NCBI GenBank assembly: GCA_942493345.1
Contig: OW818695.1
Span: 3,720,001-3,784,000 of the forward strand
Direction: 5' to 3'
Source of the DNA: GWE2-42-39 sp942493345
GTDB lineage: Bacteria > Bacteroidota > Bacteroidia > Bacteroidales > Prolixibacteraceae
Length of the DNA stretch: 64,000 nt
Shown here in pieces: positions 24,438 to 33,608 of this stretch (its first letter is position 1; each line of letters starts with the position of its first letter). A program made the translations under genes and the position numbers. Under the pieces are notes generated by a model that was given only the letters and a program-made list of their open reading frames with translations, did not search any database and was not told where the DNA came from.

Positions 24438-26021
24438 TTAAAATATTTTATATGCGATGCCTACAGCTCCAACTACCGTACGTTTGTCGTATGTTTCCTT
24501 GTAAGTGCCAAAATCTTTTTCATCCTTAACATACGGAGTGTACATAAACCCTGCATCGAGAATGAGTTTTTCACTTAGTTTGTACGAAAATCCCAAGCCT
24601 CCGGTATATGAGTCGTTGCTGTAGCTGAAATCGCTTTGGTACGCTTCGCTAACGCCCATGTTCGAGCTCATTGCTCCGATACTGAGATCCAGTTTGTCGG
24701 AAATGGCATATTCAAAACCAAGAGCCATTTCCACATAATTTTTGTCGATTGTACGTTGTACACCATAAATATTCAGGCCCCAGTCAACATCTTTGTCGAA
24801 ATACAAATTGTATGAAAAGGAGGCTTTTAGTTTGTCTGTTATTTTATAGTCAGTGCCAATAGCCAAAATTGCAGGTATATCGCTGTGCGTTTTCTTCCCG
24901 TCAGGAAATAAACCCATATCGTCGACTGTTGTTTCGTTTTCCAGTTCCAGTTTGGTTTTGAATTCATACTTTATTCCAACGTTTAATTTTTCCAGTTTGA
25001 GATTAATCCCAATAATTGGAGTAATACTTTTTCCTGATTGATCTGTAATAACTCGTTTATCTGCGGTCTTATTTGCGTTTTCTTCCATACCATCAGCTTT
25101 TGTTGCAAATACAGGAGATACCACATTTAATGTTGCAGCAGCTGTGCCAATATTCATGCCTGTTGCACTAATCCCAGCCGCGCCTAGTAACTGGGTAACA
25201 CCAGCCACAGTTTGTGCTGGCATTGCACTAAGAGGTGTTGAAGCAGGTACTCCACTGGTAATTGCATTGGAAAGTCCTGTGGCTGCACTAGCTGCACTCG
25301 ATGAAAGTCCATTTAGGAATGTAGTTCCGGATGTAAAAAATTGATTTGCCGAAACCATGTTGCCATTATAAGCAGCGCCAAATGCAGGGTAATTCGGATT
25401 AATTTTTATATCTCTGATATAACCTTCATAACTGTTATTTGCCAAAAGATACCTTAAACCCACAGATGCACTAATAATCTCATTGATTTTTAAAGAGCCA
25501 TTCAACTGAATTCCCCAGAAGATAGAAGATCCTTCAAAGGCTGCATCTAAACTATATTTGCTTGTTGGGATGCCCGATGTTGTTAACAGTCCGGGGATTG
25601 TAGCAAAAGGACCCTCGAACGAAGGCAACCCAGTGGCAAAATCGGCAGAACCGCCTCCTCCATTTGGCCCAAACCCAAGTGAAACGGCATATTTGTCGGT
25701 TTTGTATACAGCAAATGCTGTTGGGAAAACAGGCGCTTTTACATCGCCGATGTATTCATTATCATACAATAGTAATGGGTTCTCACTAACAATAGTCTTT
25801 TTCTGAAAAATGGTTTGGTTGTGAAGCCCGAAATAGAATCCATTTTTCATTACCATCAATCCAGCCGGGTTGAAATACACAGCATCCAGATCGGTTGATG
25901 CATTTCTGGAAAGCATCCTTACAAATTGGGCGCTTTGGTTTGTATTGGTCAATATTCCACCAGCCAAAGCCAAGTTTGCAACGGATATTACCAATGCAGA
26001 TAAAAGGACTAGTTTCTTCAT
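24438..26021 (-). CDS. FadL/OmpP1/TodX family outer-membrane transporter
   Basis: 527 residues with a signal peptide ending near residue 20 (SVANLALAGG). The family N-terminus TNTNQSAQFVRMLSRNASTD and LDAVYFNPAGLMVM is clear: this is the NPA-type segment of the FadL plug domain. The remainder alternates amphipathic strands and ends in VVGAVGIAYKIF, a typical barrel end. FadL proteins admit hydrophobic compounds such as long-chain fatty acids or aromatics. A low-complexity Ala/Ser/Gly-rich insertion (about residues 225-300) is unusual and probably an external loop. Monocistronic, with its own promoter and terminator. Confidence 0.92.
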   Translation of the reverse strand: MKKLVLLSALVISVANLALAGGILTNTNQSAQFVRMLSRNASTDLDAVYFNPAGLMVMKNGFYFGLHNQTIFQKKTIVSENPLLLYDNEYIGDVKAPVFPTAFAVYKTDKYAVSLGFGPNGGGGSADFATGLPSFEGPFATIPGLLTTSGIPTSKYSLDAAFEGSSIFWGIQLNGSLKINEIISASVGLRYLLANNSYEGYIRDIKINPNYPAFGAAYNGNMVSANQFFTSGTTFLNGLSSSAASAATGLSNAITSGVPASTPLSAMPAQTVAGVTQLLGAAGISATGMNIGTAAATLNVVSPVFATKADGMEENANKTADKRVITDQSGKSITPIIGINLKLEKLNVGIKYEFKTKLELENETTVDDMGLFPDGKKTHSDIPAILAIGTDYKITDKLKASFSYNLYFDKDVDWGLNIYGVQRTIDKNYVEMALGFEYAISDKLDLSIGAMSSNMGVSEAYQSDFSYSNDSYTGGLGFSYKLSEKLILDAGFMYTPYVKDEKDFGTYKETYDKRTVVGAVGIAYKIF

Positions 26022-26048
26022 AATGATTTTTTAAGGTTAATTGAAAAG

Positions 26049-26056
26049 CAAATGTA
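26049..26056 (-). promoter_or_regulatory. Candidate -7 box of the fadL-like gene
   Basis: TACATTTG on the minus strand matches TAnnTTTG, identical to the queA -7 box, 27 bases before the ATG at 26021. No clear -33. Confidence 0.4.
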
Positions 26057-26209
26057 AAATAATTTTGTATTTGTGCTTCGGTTTATGCTGAAAATCAATG
26101 TTTTACAAAACTTTAAAACAAATAGGTCATTTATTCGATATGCTTTATAATTAAAAATCAGGCTCTAAAAAGTCTTGGAAATAGGGCTATGTAATAAAAT
26201 ATCAATATT

Positions 26210-26314
26210 TTATGAATGAATAACCTCATTGTCGGCTGCCGCAGCTATTTCCATGATTGTTTCGCTCATGATTGGGTGTGGAAGGATTGATTTGATCGGT
26301 TTGTGATGCGTAAT
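26210..26314 (-). pseudogene. 3' remnant of a dihydrolipoyl dehydrogenase gene (lpdA)
   Basis: On the minus strand a short open stretch reads PIKSILPHPIMSETIMEIAA and continues AAADNEVIHS to a stop. This is the C-terminal signature of dihydrolipoyl dehydrogenase (usual form HPHPTMSE, MEAA, then A..IH), including the His of the catalytic His-Pro pair. An in-frame stop precedes it at 26315-26317 and no other part of the enzyme is found upstream, so only about 33 codons survive. Confidence 0.65.
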
Positions 26315-26408
26315 TTATAATCTTTTTGGGATTAGTTCCCCGAAAAGGTTCAATTGCACCCTGTATTGTGTATTCCTTTGATAATAATTTCCCAAACAAT
26401 TAACTCGT

Positions 26409-27233
26409 TTAAACTTTTAACAAGATAAGAGCGAAAGCTAAGAAATGCCAATTTAGACAAGCAGAGTCAAGGGTGTCAAATCGGATTAATAGCGTTCTAA
26501 AGCTGTCTATCCAGGCAAAACAACGTTCATTGACAAATCGTTGCTGGTAGATTCTTCGGATAAAGAACCGTTTTATTTCTCTTTTGATCTTCTTTCGGTT
26601 TTTTGTGTTTTCGATGATGTTTGGGAAAAGTTTTCTTCTGTGACAGGCCCTGATAAGTTTCTTGCAATCAAAATCTTTGTCAGCATTCAAAAGACTATTA
26701 TCTACCTGAATGCCACAATTTTAGACCTGTTTTGTCATCTTCGAAAATTGGGGCACGATCCGGTACAGGTCATTGTGATTACAACTAATGATTCCTCCGG
26801 TTGCTATCGGGATTCCTTTCCCATCTGTCAGCATCAGTATATTGGAAGTCTTTGCTTTCTTGCGATGCTGGTAGGCTACGCTTTCTGTCGATTTTTTTAC
26901 AAGGCTGTGTGTACCGTTCAGGTTCAATTTCTCAGTATCCAACTTATCTCTTTGTATTTCAAAAAAGTCAAGAACATAACTTCAAAAACACCTTGATTAC
27001 ACCATATTACGATAGTAATATAAACAGTCTGTCAACTAAATGGAGGCTTAACACATTCAATATCAACAAACAAAAATTTCCATTGACAATCCGGTTTCAG
27101 TTTATGAACAATACTTTCGAATATATTAAACCATCTGAAACCTGCTGCTAAATCCTCGTTTGTTTTTAGGAATAAAAGGTAAAATGCAGTTTTCTATTTG
27201 CACTTTAGTTAAATTTGTACTCTTACAGTTCAT
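26409..27233 (-). mobile_element. Decayed IS5-family insertion sequence (transposase pseudogene)
   Basis: About 275 codons, the full length of an IS5-type transposase, can be followed on the minus strand through several frames. From the start near 27233: NLTKVQIENCILPFIPKNKR, then IVHKLKPDCQWKFLFVDIE and VKPPFS followed by TGA where TGG is expected, then WCNQGVFEVMFLTFLKY, then LDTEKLNLNGTHSLVKK (the DDE Asp region), HRKKAKTSNILMLTDGKG and NHNDLYRIVPQF, an in-frame TAA at 26721-26723, LNADKDFDCKKL and finally QQRFVNERCFAWIDSFRTLL. At least two stops and about three frameshifts make it inactive. I could not define terminal inverted repeats. It sits next to the lpdA remnant, so the region has been rearranged. 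Confidence 0.8.
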
Positions 27234-27342
27234 TTTTTTATAATTTATTGTCATTCAACCCTAAATTACAGCTATTTGAACTGCTTTCTATTTTTTTATT
27301 AGTTTAATCACTTTATAGAAAAACATCATATTGTGCATACTA

Positions 27343-27960
27343 ATGAGTGGATTAAAAGAAATAAAAGCAACATTTAAATCAGGACAGGAATTGCTCACAG
27401 ATAATGGTTCAAAAACTAAATACAATCTGTTGGATTTTTGGCGCTGGAGTGTTTCTGATATTTTAAGCAATGCAACAAGAGGAAGATTTGCAGAATTTAT
27501 TGTTGGCTCTGTAATTGGCTTCAATCCTGAAAATCTTAGGGATGAATGGAATGCATTTGATTTGTTATTGGATGGAAAAATAAAAATAGAAGTTAAATCG
27601 GCAGCCTATATTCAGTGCTGGAATCAAAAACAATATTCGCCAATCTCATTTTCTATAAAGCCTGCAAAATATTGGGATCCGGTAACAAACATTGAAGATG
27701 AAACTAAACGACATGCTGATGTATACGTGTTTTGCCATTTGAAACACACAAATCAGGATACCGTTGACCCGTTAAAAATGGAACAATGGGATTTCTATGT
27801 TTTACCAACATTCAGACTTGATAATTATAAAAGAAGCCAAAGTAGTATAACTTTAAAATCATTGCAAAATATGGCAAGTACAGAAAGTTATTGCAGATTA
27901 AAAGAGGGGATACTACAAGCATATAATGAACAGATTGAGTATATAGGACAACAGGCTTAA
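27343..27960 (+). CDS. Orphan protein with a PD-(D/E)XK nuclease-like motif
   Basis: 205 residues. The segment RGRFAEFIVGSVIGF, then WNAFDLLLDGKIKIEVKSAA, gives the order E...D...ExK with a beta-hairpin between D and ExK, the layout of PD-(D/E)XK nucleases. It also has YSPISFSIKPAKYWDP and ADVYVFCHL, consistent with the core strands. That fold includes restriction and repair nucleases, but I cannot name the family, and no methyltransferase or other defence gene is adjacent. Base composition is more AT-rich than neighbouring core genes and it lies directly beside a dead IS, so it may have been acquired. ATG at 27343 chosen over a TTG at 27331. Confidence 0.65.
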   Translation: MSGLKEIKATFKSGQELLTDNGSKTKYNLLDFWRWSVSDILSNATRGRFAEFIVGSVIGFNPENLRDEWNAFDLLLDGKIKIEVKSAAYIQCWNQKQYSPISFSIKPAKYWDPVTNIEDETKRHADVYVFCHLKHTNQDTVDPLKMEQWDFYVLPTFRLDNYKRSQSSITLKSLQNMASTESYCRLKEGILQAYNEQIEYIGQQA

Positions 27961-28072
27961 TTTGTTTTTTTTTATCGAAAATGACGAATACAGAAGTGAA
28001 AAAACGTCATGAAAGGGCAGCATAATTCAGGCCGGGAAAATCAGAGTGAGAGAACTTAAACCTAAACTGTTT

Positions 28073-30520
28073 ATGAGAAAAAAAATCATCTTCTCCATTT
28101 TTTTTGTTTCGATGTTTGCGACTTTTTCTGTTGCAAACAGTTGGCTGCGGGTCAATCAATTGGGCTATTTGCCGCAGTCGGTAAAGGTTGCCGTTTTTAT
28201 TTCCGAAGAGCAACTGAACCCGGGACCGTTTCAGCTTTGCGATGCGGTTACCGGGAAAGTGATTTTTTCTGGAAAAACAAAATCGTACGATGCTTCCGGC
28301 TGGGGCATGAAAACAGCTTTTCGGCTCGATTTCTCATCATTTTCCGAAGAAGGAGGTTATTATCTTCAGGTTGGAAAAACGCAGTCGCCCTGTTTTCGTA
28401 TCAATGGCGATGTGTACGAAGGGACAGCTGATTTCATTCTGAATTACATGCGCCAGCAGCGTTGCGGTTTCAACCCGTATCTGAACGATTCGTGCCATCG
28501 GCACGACGGTATTATTGTCGATCATCCGCAAAAATCGGGACAAAAAATTGATGTTACCGGGGGCTGGCACGATGCCTCCGACTATTTGCAATACCTTACC
28601 ACCTCGGCCAATGCTGTTTACCAGATGTTATTCGCTTATATGAAAAATCCGGACGTTTTTGGCGACCGTTACGATGCCAGTGGACGAAAAGGTTCCAACG
28701 GTATTCCCGATATTTTAGACGAAGCGCGCTGGGGGCTCGAATGGATGGTAAAAATGAATCCGGCGCCCGGCGAAATGTACAACCAGATTGCCGACGACCG
28801 CGATCATCGGGGGTATCGGCTACCCAATAAAGATTCGGTAAAATATGGTTTGGAAGGAATTTACCGCCCGGTTTACTACGTTACCGGGAAACCGCAAGGA
28901 TTGGCCAAACACAAAAACCGCACAACCGGCGTGTCGTCAAGCGCCGCTAAATATGCTTCGGCTTTTGCACTGGGGGCGAAATTAATAAAAAAATACGATG
29001 CCGGTTTTGCTGGTCTGATTGAGAAGAAAGCGTTCGACGCCTATCAATTTGCAGTTTCTGATTTGGGCGCATGCCAGACGGCCTGCAATGTGTCGCCGTA
29101 TTTTTACGAAGAAGATAATTTTGTAGACGACCTCGAACTCGCGGCCTGTGAGTTGCATCGTGTGACCGGCGACGGATTTTACCTGGAAGAAGCTCTGAAA
29201 TGGGGGGCAGCAGAACCTGTCACTCCCTGGATGGCAGCCGGTTCGGCAAGGCATTACCAGTTTTATCCGTTTGTAAATCTGGGCCATTCGTATTTGTCGG
29301 TTACACAACCAGCCTTTGCCGGGTACATGAAAGACGGGCTTCAGTATATTTATAACCGGGCCGAAAAAGACCCGTTTCTGAATGGCATTCCATTTATTTG
29401 GTGCTCGAACAACCTGGTGGCGGCAGCGCTCACGCAGGCGCGTTGTTACCGCGAGGCCACTGGCGATGCAACCTATGCCGAAATGGAAGCCGCCCTTCGC
29501 GACTGGTTATTTGGCTGCAATCCGTGGGGAACCAGCATGGTTTGTGGACTTCCGGAAGGCGGCGACAACCCGCAGTTGCCTCATTCGGCAATTACGTATT
29601 TGTTACATGAAACCACTACCGGAGGACTGGTTGACGGCCCCGTTTATAAAAACATTTACGAAAATCTGAGAGGGATTCATTTAATGAATAACGATCCGTA
29701 TATTCCTTTTCAGCTTGGAAAAGCGGTTTATCACGACGATATGGGCGATTATTCGTCGAATGAACCAACGATGGACGGAACGGCAAGCCTGAGTTTTTAT
29801 TTATCATCGCTCGAGAAAGATGGGAAAAAGCAGCAGGAAAAAATAACGGATTCGCAGGGCGCCGTGGTGCGAATAAGTCCATTATCAAAAACTATTTACC
29901 TGGTTTTTACTGCTGACGATAAAGCCGAAGGAGGCCCTTATATTCTTGATCTGCTCGAAAAAAATAAAATAAAAGCATCGTTCTTTTTCACTGGTAATTT
30001 TTTGCGGAATAGTCAATTTCGGGATTTTATAAAATCGACAATTGCCGATGGACATTACGTGGGGCCGCATTCCGATGGTCATTTGCTGTATTGTGATTGG
30101 AAAAAGCGCGATTTGCTGCTGGTCGATCAAACCCGGTTTGAAACCGATCTTCGAAAAAACTATATTGAGTTGGAAAAGTACGGTATTTCTGCCGGACAAT
30201 CGCGATGGTTTATGCCCCCGTACGAATGGTACAACAAAAGTATCGTCGATTGGTCGAAATCGATGGGAGCGGAGTTGATCAACTTTACTCCGGGCATCCG
30301 GAGCAATGCCGATTATACCACGCCGGAAATGAAAAACTATCGTTCGTCGGAAGAGATATTGAAAAATATTTTTCAGTTTGAAGCCGAAAATACGCTGAAC
30401 GGTTGTATTCTACTGGTTCATCCGGGAACCGATGCTGCCCGCACCGACAAATTCTATCAGCACCTCCAGAAATTGATCGACCAATTAAAAGAGAAAAATT
30501 ATACCTTTAAACGACTATAA
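28073..30520 (+). CDS. Secreted GH9 glycosidase fused to a CE4 polysaccharide deacetylase
   Basis: 815 residues in the form starting at 28073. Signal peptide MRKKIIFSIFFVSMFATFSV; CelD-type Ig-like N-domain about 25-110 (WLRVNQLGYLPQSVKVAVF); GH9 (alpha/alpha)6 barrel about 120-575 with GWHDASDY at 164-171 holding the catalytic Asp pair and SNEPTMDGTA with the acid Glu at about 564; then a NodB/CE4 domain about 600-815 with TADD at 613-616, HSDGH at 666-670, MPPYEWY and ILLVHPGTD. In CE4 the usual TFDD is TADD and the RPP Arg is Met, so activity may be altered. GH9 includes cellulases and exo-glucosaminidases; pairing with a deacetylase suggests an amino-sugar polymer such as chitin, as inference. 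Followed at 9 bp by an AmpG-like transporter. Confidence 0.9.
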   Translation: MRKKIIFSIFFVSMFATFSVANSWLRVNQLGYLPQSVKVAVFISEEQLNPGPFQLCDAVTGKVIFSGKTKSYDASGWGMKTAFRLDFSSFSEEGGYYLQVGKTQSPCFRINGDVYEGTADFILNYMRQQRCGFNPYLNDSCHRHDGIIVDHPQKSGQKIDVTGGWHDASDYLQYLTTSANAVYQMLFAYMKNPDVFGDRYDASGRKGSNGIPDILDEARWGLEWMVKMNPAPGEMYNQIADDRDHRGYRLPNKDSVKYGLEGIYRPVYYVTGKPQGLAKHKNRTTGVSSSAAKYASAFALGAKLIKKYDAGFAGLIEKKAFDAYQFAVSDLGACQTACNVSPYFYEEDNFVDDLELAACELHRVTGDGFYLEEALKWGAAEPVTPWMAAGSARHYQFYPFVNLGHSYLSVTQPAFAGYMKDGLQYIYNRAEKDPFLNGIPFIWCSNNLVAAALTQARCYREATGDATYAEMEAALRDWLFGCNPWGTSMVCGLPEGGDNPQLPHSAITYLLHETTTGGLVDGPVYKNIYENLRGIHLMNNDPYIPFQLGKAVYHDDMGDYSSNEPTMDGTASLSFYLSSLEKDGKKQQEKITDSQGAVVRISPLSKTIYLVFTADDKAEGGPYILDLLEKNKIKASFFFTGNFLRNSQFRDFIKSTIADGHYVGPHSDGHLLYCDWKKRDLLLVDQTRFETDLRKNYIELEKYGISAGQSRWFMPPYEWYNKSIVDWSKSMGAELINFTPGIRSNADYTTPEMKNYRSSEEILKNIFQFEAENTLNGCILLVHPGTDAARTDKFYQHLQKLIDQLKEKNYTFKRL

Positions 30521-30529
30521 AAAAGCAAA

Positions 30530-32389
30530 ATGGAAAAAACAGCCAAACGAAATCCTTGGTTCTGGGTTCCTTCACTTTATTATGCTGAAGGAATACCATA
30601 TGTTATCGTGATGACGCTTTCCGTGATCATGTACAAACGGTTGGGAGTTTCGAATACCGACATTGCTTTGTACACCAGTTGGTTGTATTTGCCTTGGGTA
30701 ATCAAGCCTCTTTGGAGTCCACTTGTCGATTTGCTGAAAACCAAGCGATTCTGGATTGTAACCATGCAGTTAATTATAGGGGCGGGACTTGCCGGGGTTG
30801 CTTTTATGATTCCTGTTGAACGTTTTTTTCAATATACATTGGCTTTTTTCTGGCTGCTGGCTTTTAGTTCGGCCACGCACGATATTGCTGCCGATGGCTT
30901 TTACATGTTGGGTTTGTCGTCGGGCGATCAGGCATTTTTTGTGGGTATCCGGAGTACTTTTTATCGTTTTGCCATGCTTACCGGACAGGGTTTGCTGGTT
31001 ATTCTTGCCGGGAGCCTCGAAACGGCAACTGGTTTGGAGCCGGTGCAAGTGGTAGTGAATGCAAAAAACACCACGACGGTCCCGATTGAATTTAATCCGG
31101 AAGAATATCTGTCGGCAAACGGAGGTGACGGCCTGTATTTTATTTCCGAAGAAGAACTCAGCCTGTCGATTGCAGCCATCGAAAAACAAGAGTCTGACTC
31201 GTTGTTTAAGTTGGTTGAAAAATGGAACAGCGAAAATCATTTTTATACAGAAGAAAACCGGGCACTACAAACGAATGATGGGCCCGGGTGGTGGAGCCGG
31301 CAGATTGCGCAGCCATTGAAAATGTTTCTGAAAGATAAATTTGGGGAGCAAAATGTGGTGGCAGAAAAAAACAGTTTATCGGGGAATGTGGCCATCGTTC
31401 CGGTTCGCCTGTCGCAACAACCGCCTACCGGTGAAAAAGTAGTACTGAATTTCAGTTTCGAAAAAGGCGATAAAAGTATTAAACTGATGCGTAATTACCG
31501 GTACGAATTCACTGAAAAGAACTGGAACAAGCCTGCTTTTGCCATGGTTCAGCTCGATCCGAAACTAAAAAAAACAGCATCGGCAACATTTACTGGCCGT
31601 TCGGGAAACATCACTTTTGCATGGTCGATTGTTTTTATCGTCATTGCTTTTTCCTTTCTCTTGTTTTCACTGTATCATCGTTTTGCTTTACCCCGGCCTG
31701 TTGGCGATAAGCCAAATAAAACCGGCGAAAAAAGCGTATTTGGCGAATTCTTTTCAACTTTTGCCAGCTTTTTCAGGAAAAAAGAAATTGGTGTTGCGCT
31801 ACTGTTTTTGCTCATATATCGGCTTGGCGAATCGCAGATTGTAAAGATGGCTGCTCCTTTTCTGCTCGATTCACGTGAAGCTGGCGGAATGGGCATCACT
31901 ACCGGTGATTTGGGCCTGGTGTACGGTACTGCCGGGATGGTTGCCCTCACTATTGGCGGTATTTTAGGCGGAATTGTGGCATCGCGTAAAGGACTGAAAT
32001 ATTGGTTGTGGAAAATGGCTATTATCATGAACGTTCCTCATATTGCATATCTTTTGCTATCGTGGTTCATGCCCGATTCGCTGGGCTGGATTGCAATTGC
32101 TGTAGTTGTCGAACAGTTTGGCTACGGGTTTGGTTTTACCGCATTCATGCTGTACATGATTTATATTTCGGAAGGGCAACATAAAACGGCTCATTTTGCT
32201 ATTACCACTGGTTTTATGGCTTTGGGAATGATGATTCCGGGGATGCTGAGTGGTTGGTTGCAGGAAATAGTTGGTTACCAGAATTTCTTTATCTGGGTGA
32301 TGATTTGTTCCATTCCTCCATTTCTTATAATTCCTTTTCTGAAAGTTGACCGCGAATTCGGGATTAAGAAAAAAGAGGGAGAATCATAA
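30530..32389 (+). CDS. AmpG-like MFS transporter with a large loop insertion
   Basis: 619 residues. The N-terminal half has the AmpG/PAT style: WVPSLYYAEGIPYVIVMTLS, SWLYLPWVIKPLWSPLVDLL, AFSSATHDIAADGFYMLGL and RFAMLTGQGLLVIL. AmpG imports anhydro-muropeptides. Here the segment between helices 5 and 6 (about residues 170-365) is a hydrophilic insertion of some 190 residues predicted to face the periplasm, after which helices resume (WSIVFIVIAFSFLLFSLY, LLFLLIYRLGESQIVKMAAP). It is 9 bp downstream of the GH9-CE4 gene, so it may import the sugars that enzyme releases. Such MFS proteins with an insertion occur in Bacteroidota; the substrate is not known. Confidence 0.85.
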   Translation: MEKTAKRNPWFWVPSLYYAEGIPYVIVMTLSVIMYKRLGVSNTDIALYTSWLYLPWVIKPLWSPLVDLLKTKRFWIVTMQLIIGAGLAGVAFMIPVERFFQYTLAFFWLLAFSSATHDIAADGFYMLGLSSGDQAFFVGIRSTFYRFAMLTGQGLLVILAGSLETATGLEPVQVVVNAKNTTTVPIEFNPEEYLSANGGDGLYFISEEELSLSIAAIEKQESDSLFKLVEKWNSENHFYTEENRALQTNDGPGWWSRQIAQPLKMFLKDKFGEQNVVAEKNSLSGNVAIVPVRLSQQPPTGEKVVLNFSFEKGDKSIKLMRNYRYEFTEKNWNKPAFAMVQLDPKLKKTASATFTGRSGNITFAWSIVFIVIAFSFLLFSLYHRFALPRPVGDKPNKTGEKSVFGEFFSTFASFFRKKEIGVALLFLLIYRLGESQIVKMAAPFLLDSREAGGMGITTGDLGLVYGTAGMVALTIGGILGGIVASRKGLKYWLWKMAIIMNVPHIAYLLLSWFMPDSLGWIAIAVVVEQFGYGFGFTAFMLYMIYISEGQHKTAHFAITTGFMALGMMIPGMLSGWLQEIVGYQNFFIWVMICSIPPFLIIPFLKVDREFGIKKKEGES

Positions 32390-32596
32390 TTTCAATATCG
32401 GACATTTTCAATCAGTACAATTAAAATTTTTACTGAATTATTGGTTACCCGCCGGGTCGCTTTACTTTAAACGGTCTTGTGATTTGCTAACTGGAAGAAA
32501 TCAGTTGATAGATGTGCAGCCAATTTTAATAATTTGTATCGTTCCAATGTTGGTATTCATCCAAAATGTACCTAACTTGAATAAAATTTATTAAAA

Positions 32597-33142
32597 ATGG
32601 AAGCGGCCATTTCTTTTATCAATTATTTTAGAAGCTCCCTTGATAAGGAAATTAAGGAACTCGGGCAGGAGGGAAATATCAGCAAAGATTTTTTTTGTGA
32701 TTTTATTCAATTTACCCCGCAGGTACTTCACGAACTGAATAAATACCATGAGGTAAAACGGATAGAGTTGTTTTATAATCGCTTGAATGACTTGAAATAT
32801 TTGTGTGTTTTTGATGAAAACCTGAATTTATATTGGTTTTCAATGAGGGCGCTTTCCGGAACCTTATTTCGATTAAATTTTCCGGGAGGATTGGAAAACG
32901 CAAAAAAACTTCACTATTATTACATTGAAAAATACGGAGATCGCAAAATGTTGCGTGATGAAAACTGGTTCGAAAATAAACGCTGGATATTTTTAGATTC
33001 ACTGGAAGCAGTTACGACCAAAGAAGAATTGACAACTTTGATTGAAAATTATAGCGTTATACTAAACTATTTTTTAGAAACTTACCAGTTCCATTTAAAT
33101 CGCTTCGTTGAAGGGGTTAGAAGTACTTTAAGTATTCAGTAA
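32597..33142 (+). CDS. Protein of unknown function before a receiver-CheR pair
   Basis: 181 residues, cytoplasmic, predicted mostly helical with a central beta section (LKYLCVFDENLNLYWFSMRA). I do not recognise the family, and no catalytic motif is apparent. It lies 5 bp before the receiver gene and ends with a helical segment (LIENYSVILNYFLETYQFHLNRF), so it may be a partner of the receiver or CheR; that is context only. Confidence 0.6.
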   Translation: MEAAISFINYFRSSLDKEIKELGQEGNISKDFFCDFIQFTPQVLHELNKYHEVKRIELFYNRLNDLKYLCVFDENLNLYWFSMRALSGTLFRLNFPGGLENAKKLHYYYIEKYGDRKMLRDENWFENKRWIFLDSLEAVTTKEELTTLIENYSVILNYFLETYQFHLNRFVEGVRSTLSIQ

Positions 33143-33147
33143 ATTGA

Positions 33148-33606
33148 ATGTTGGGAGACAACAGGCTTTGCCTGCTAAAAATTTTGGAGATGATAAACGA
33201 AGGATCGAATATTGTGCCGGAAGGATTTAAAATTTTGTTGGCTGAAGATAATCCGATTAACCAACGCGTTGCTATTCTGTTGTTAAAACGTTTGGGCGTT
33301 CAGTGCGATGTCGCAAATAATGGAAACGAAGCAGTGGAAAAGTATATTGCGAACAAATACAATCTAATATTAATGGACATGCAAATGCCGGTATTGGATG
33401 GAGTTGGCGCTACTGTTAAAATCAGGGAATTTGAAAAAAATAATAAGATCGGAGAGCCAGTCCGGATTGTTGCCCTAACAGCCAATTCATTTTCAAACGA
33501 CAGGGAGGAATGTTTTCAGGCAGGGATGAACGATTTTATCAATAAACCTTTTACTGAATTTGATCTGAAGCTGGCCATTGGAAAATTCTTTCAAAATAAT
33601 TCATAA
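33148..33606 (+). CDS. Stand-alone CheY-like response regulator receiver
   Basis: 152 residues with a single receiver domain from about residue 27: KILLAEDNPINQRVA (acidic pair), phospho-acceptor Asp in LILMDMQMPVLDG, the Thr in IVALTANSF and the Lys in FINKPFTEFDL. This style (AEDNPINQ, MDMQMPVMDG) is typical of the receiver of hybrid histidine kinases rather than of transcription factors. There is no output domain. The first 26 residues look non-conserved; an ATG at 33190 (MINEGS) is an alternative start. It is followed at 2 bp by a cheR gene. Confidence 0.9.
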   Translation: MLGDNRLCLLKILEMINEGSNIVPEGFKILLAEDNPINQRVAILLLKRLGVQCDVANNGNEAVEKYIANKYNLILMDMQMPVLDGVGATVKIREFEKNNKIGEPVRIVALTANSFSNDREECFQAGMNDFINKPFTEFDLKLAIGKFFQNNS

Positions 33607-33608
33607 CT

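Noticed and set aside
26541..27151. Plus-strand ORFs of about 116-151 codons
   Set aside because: They are antisense to the decayed transposase and match nothing.
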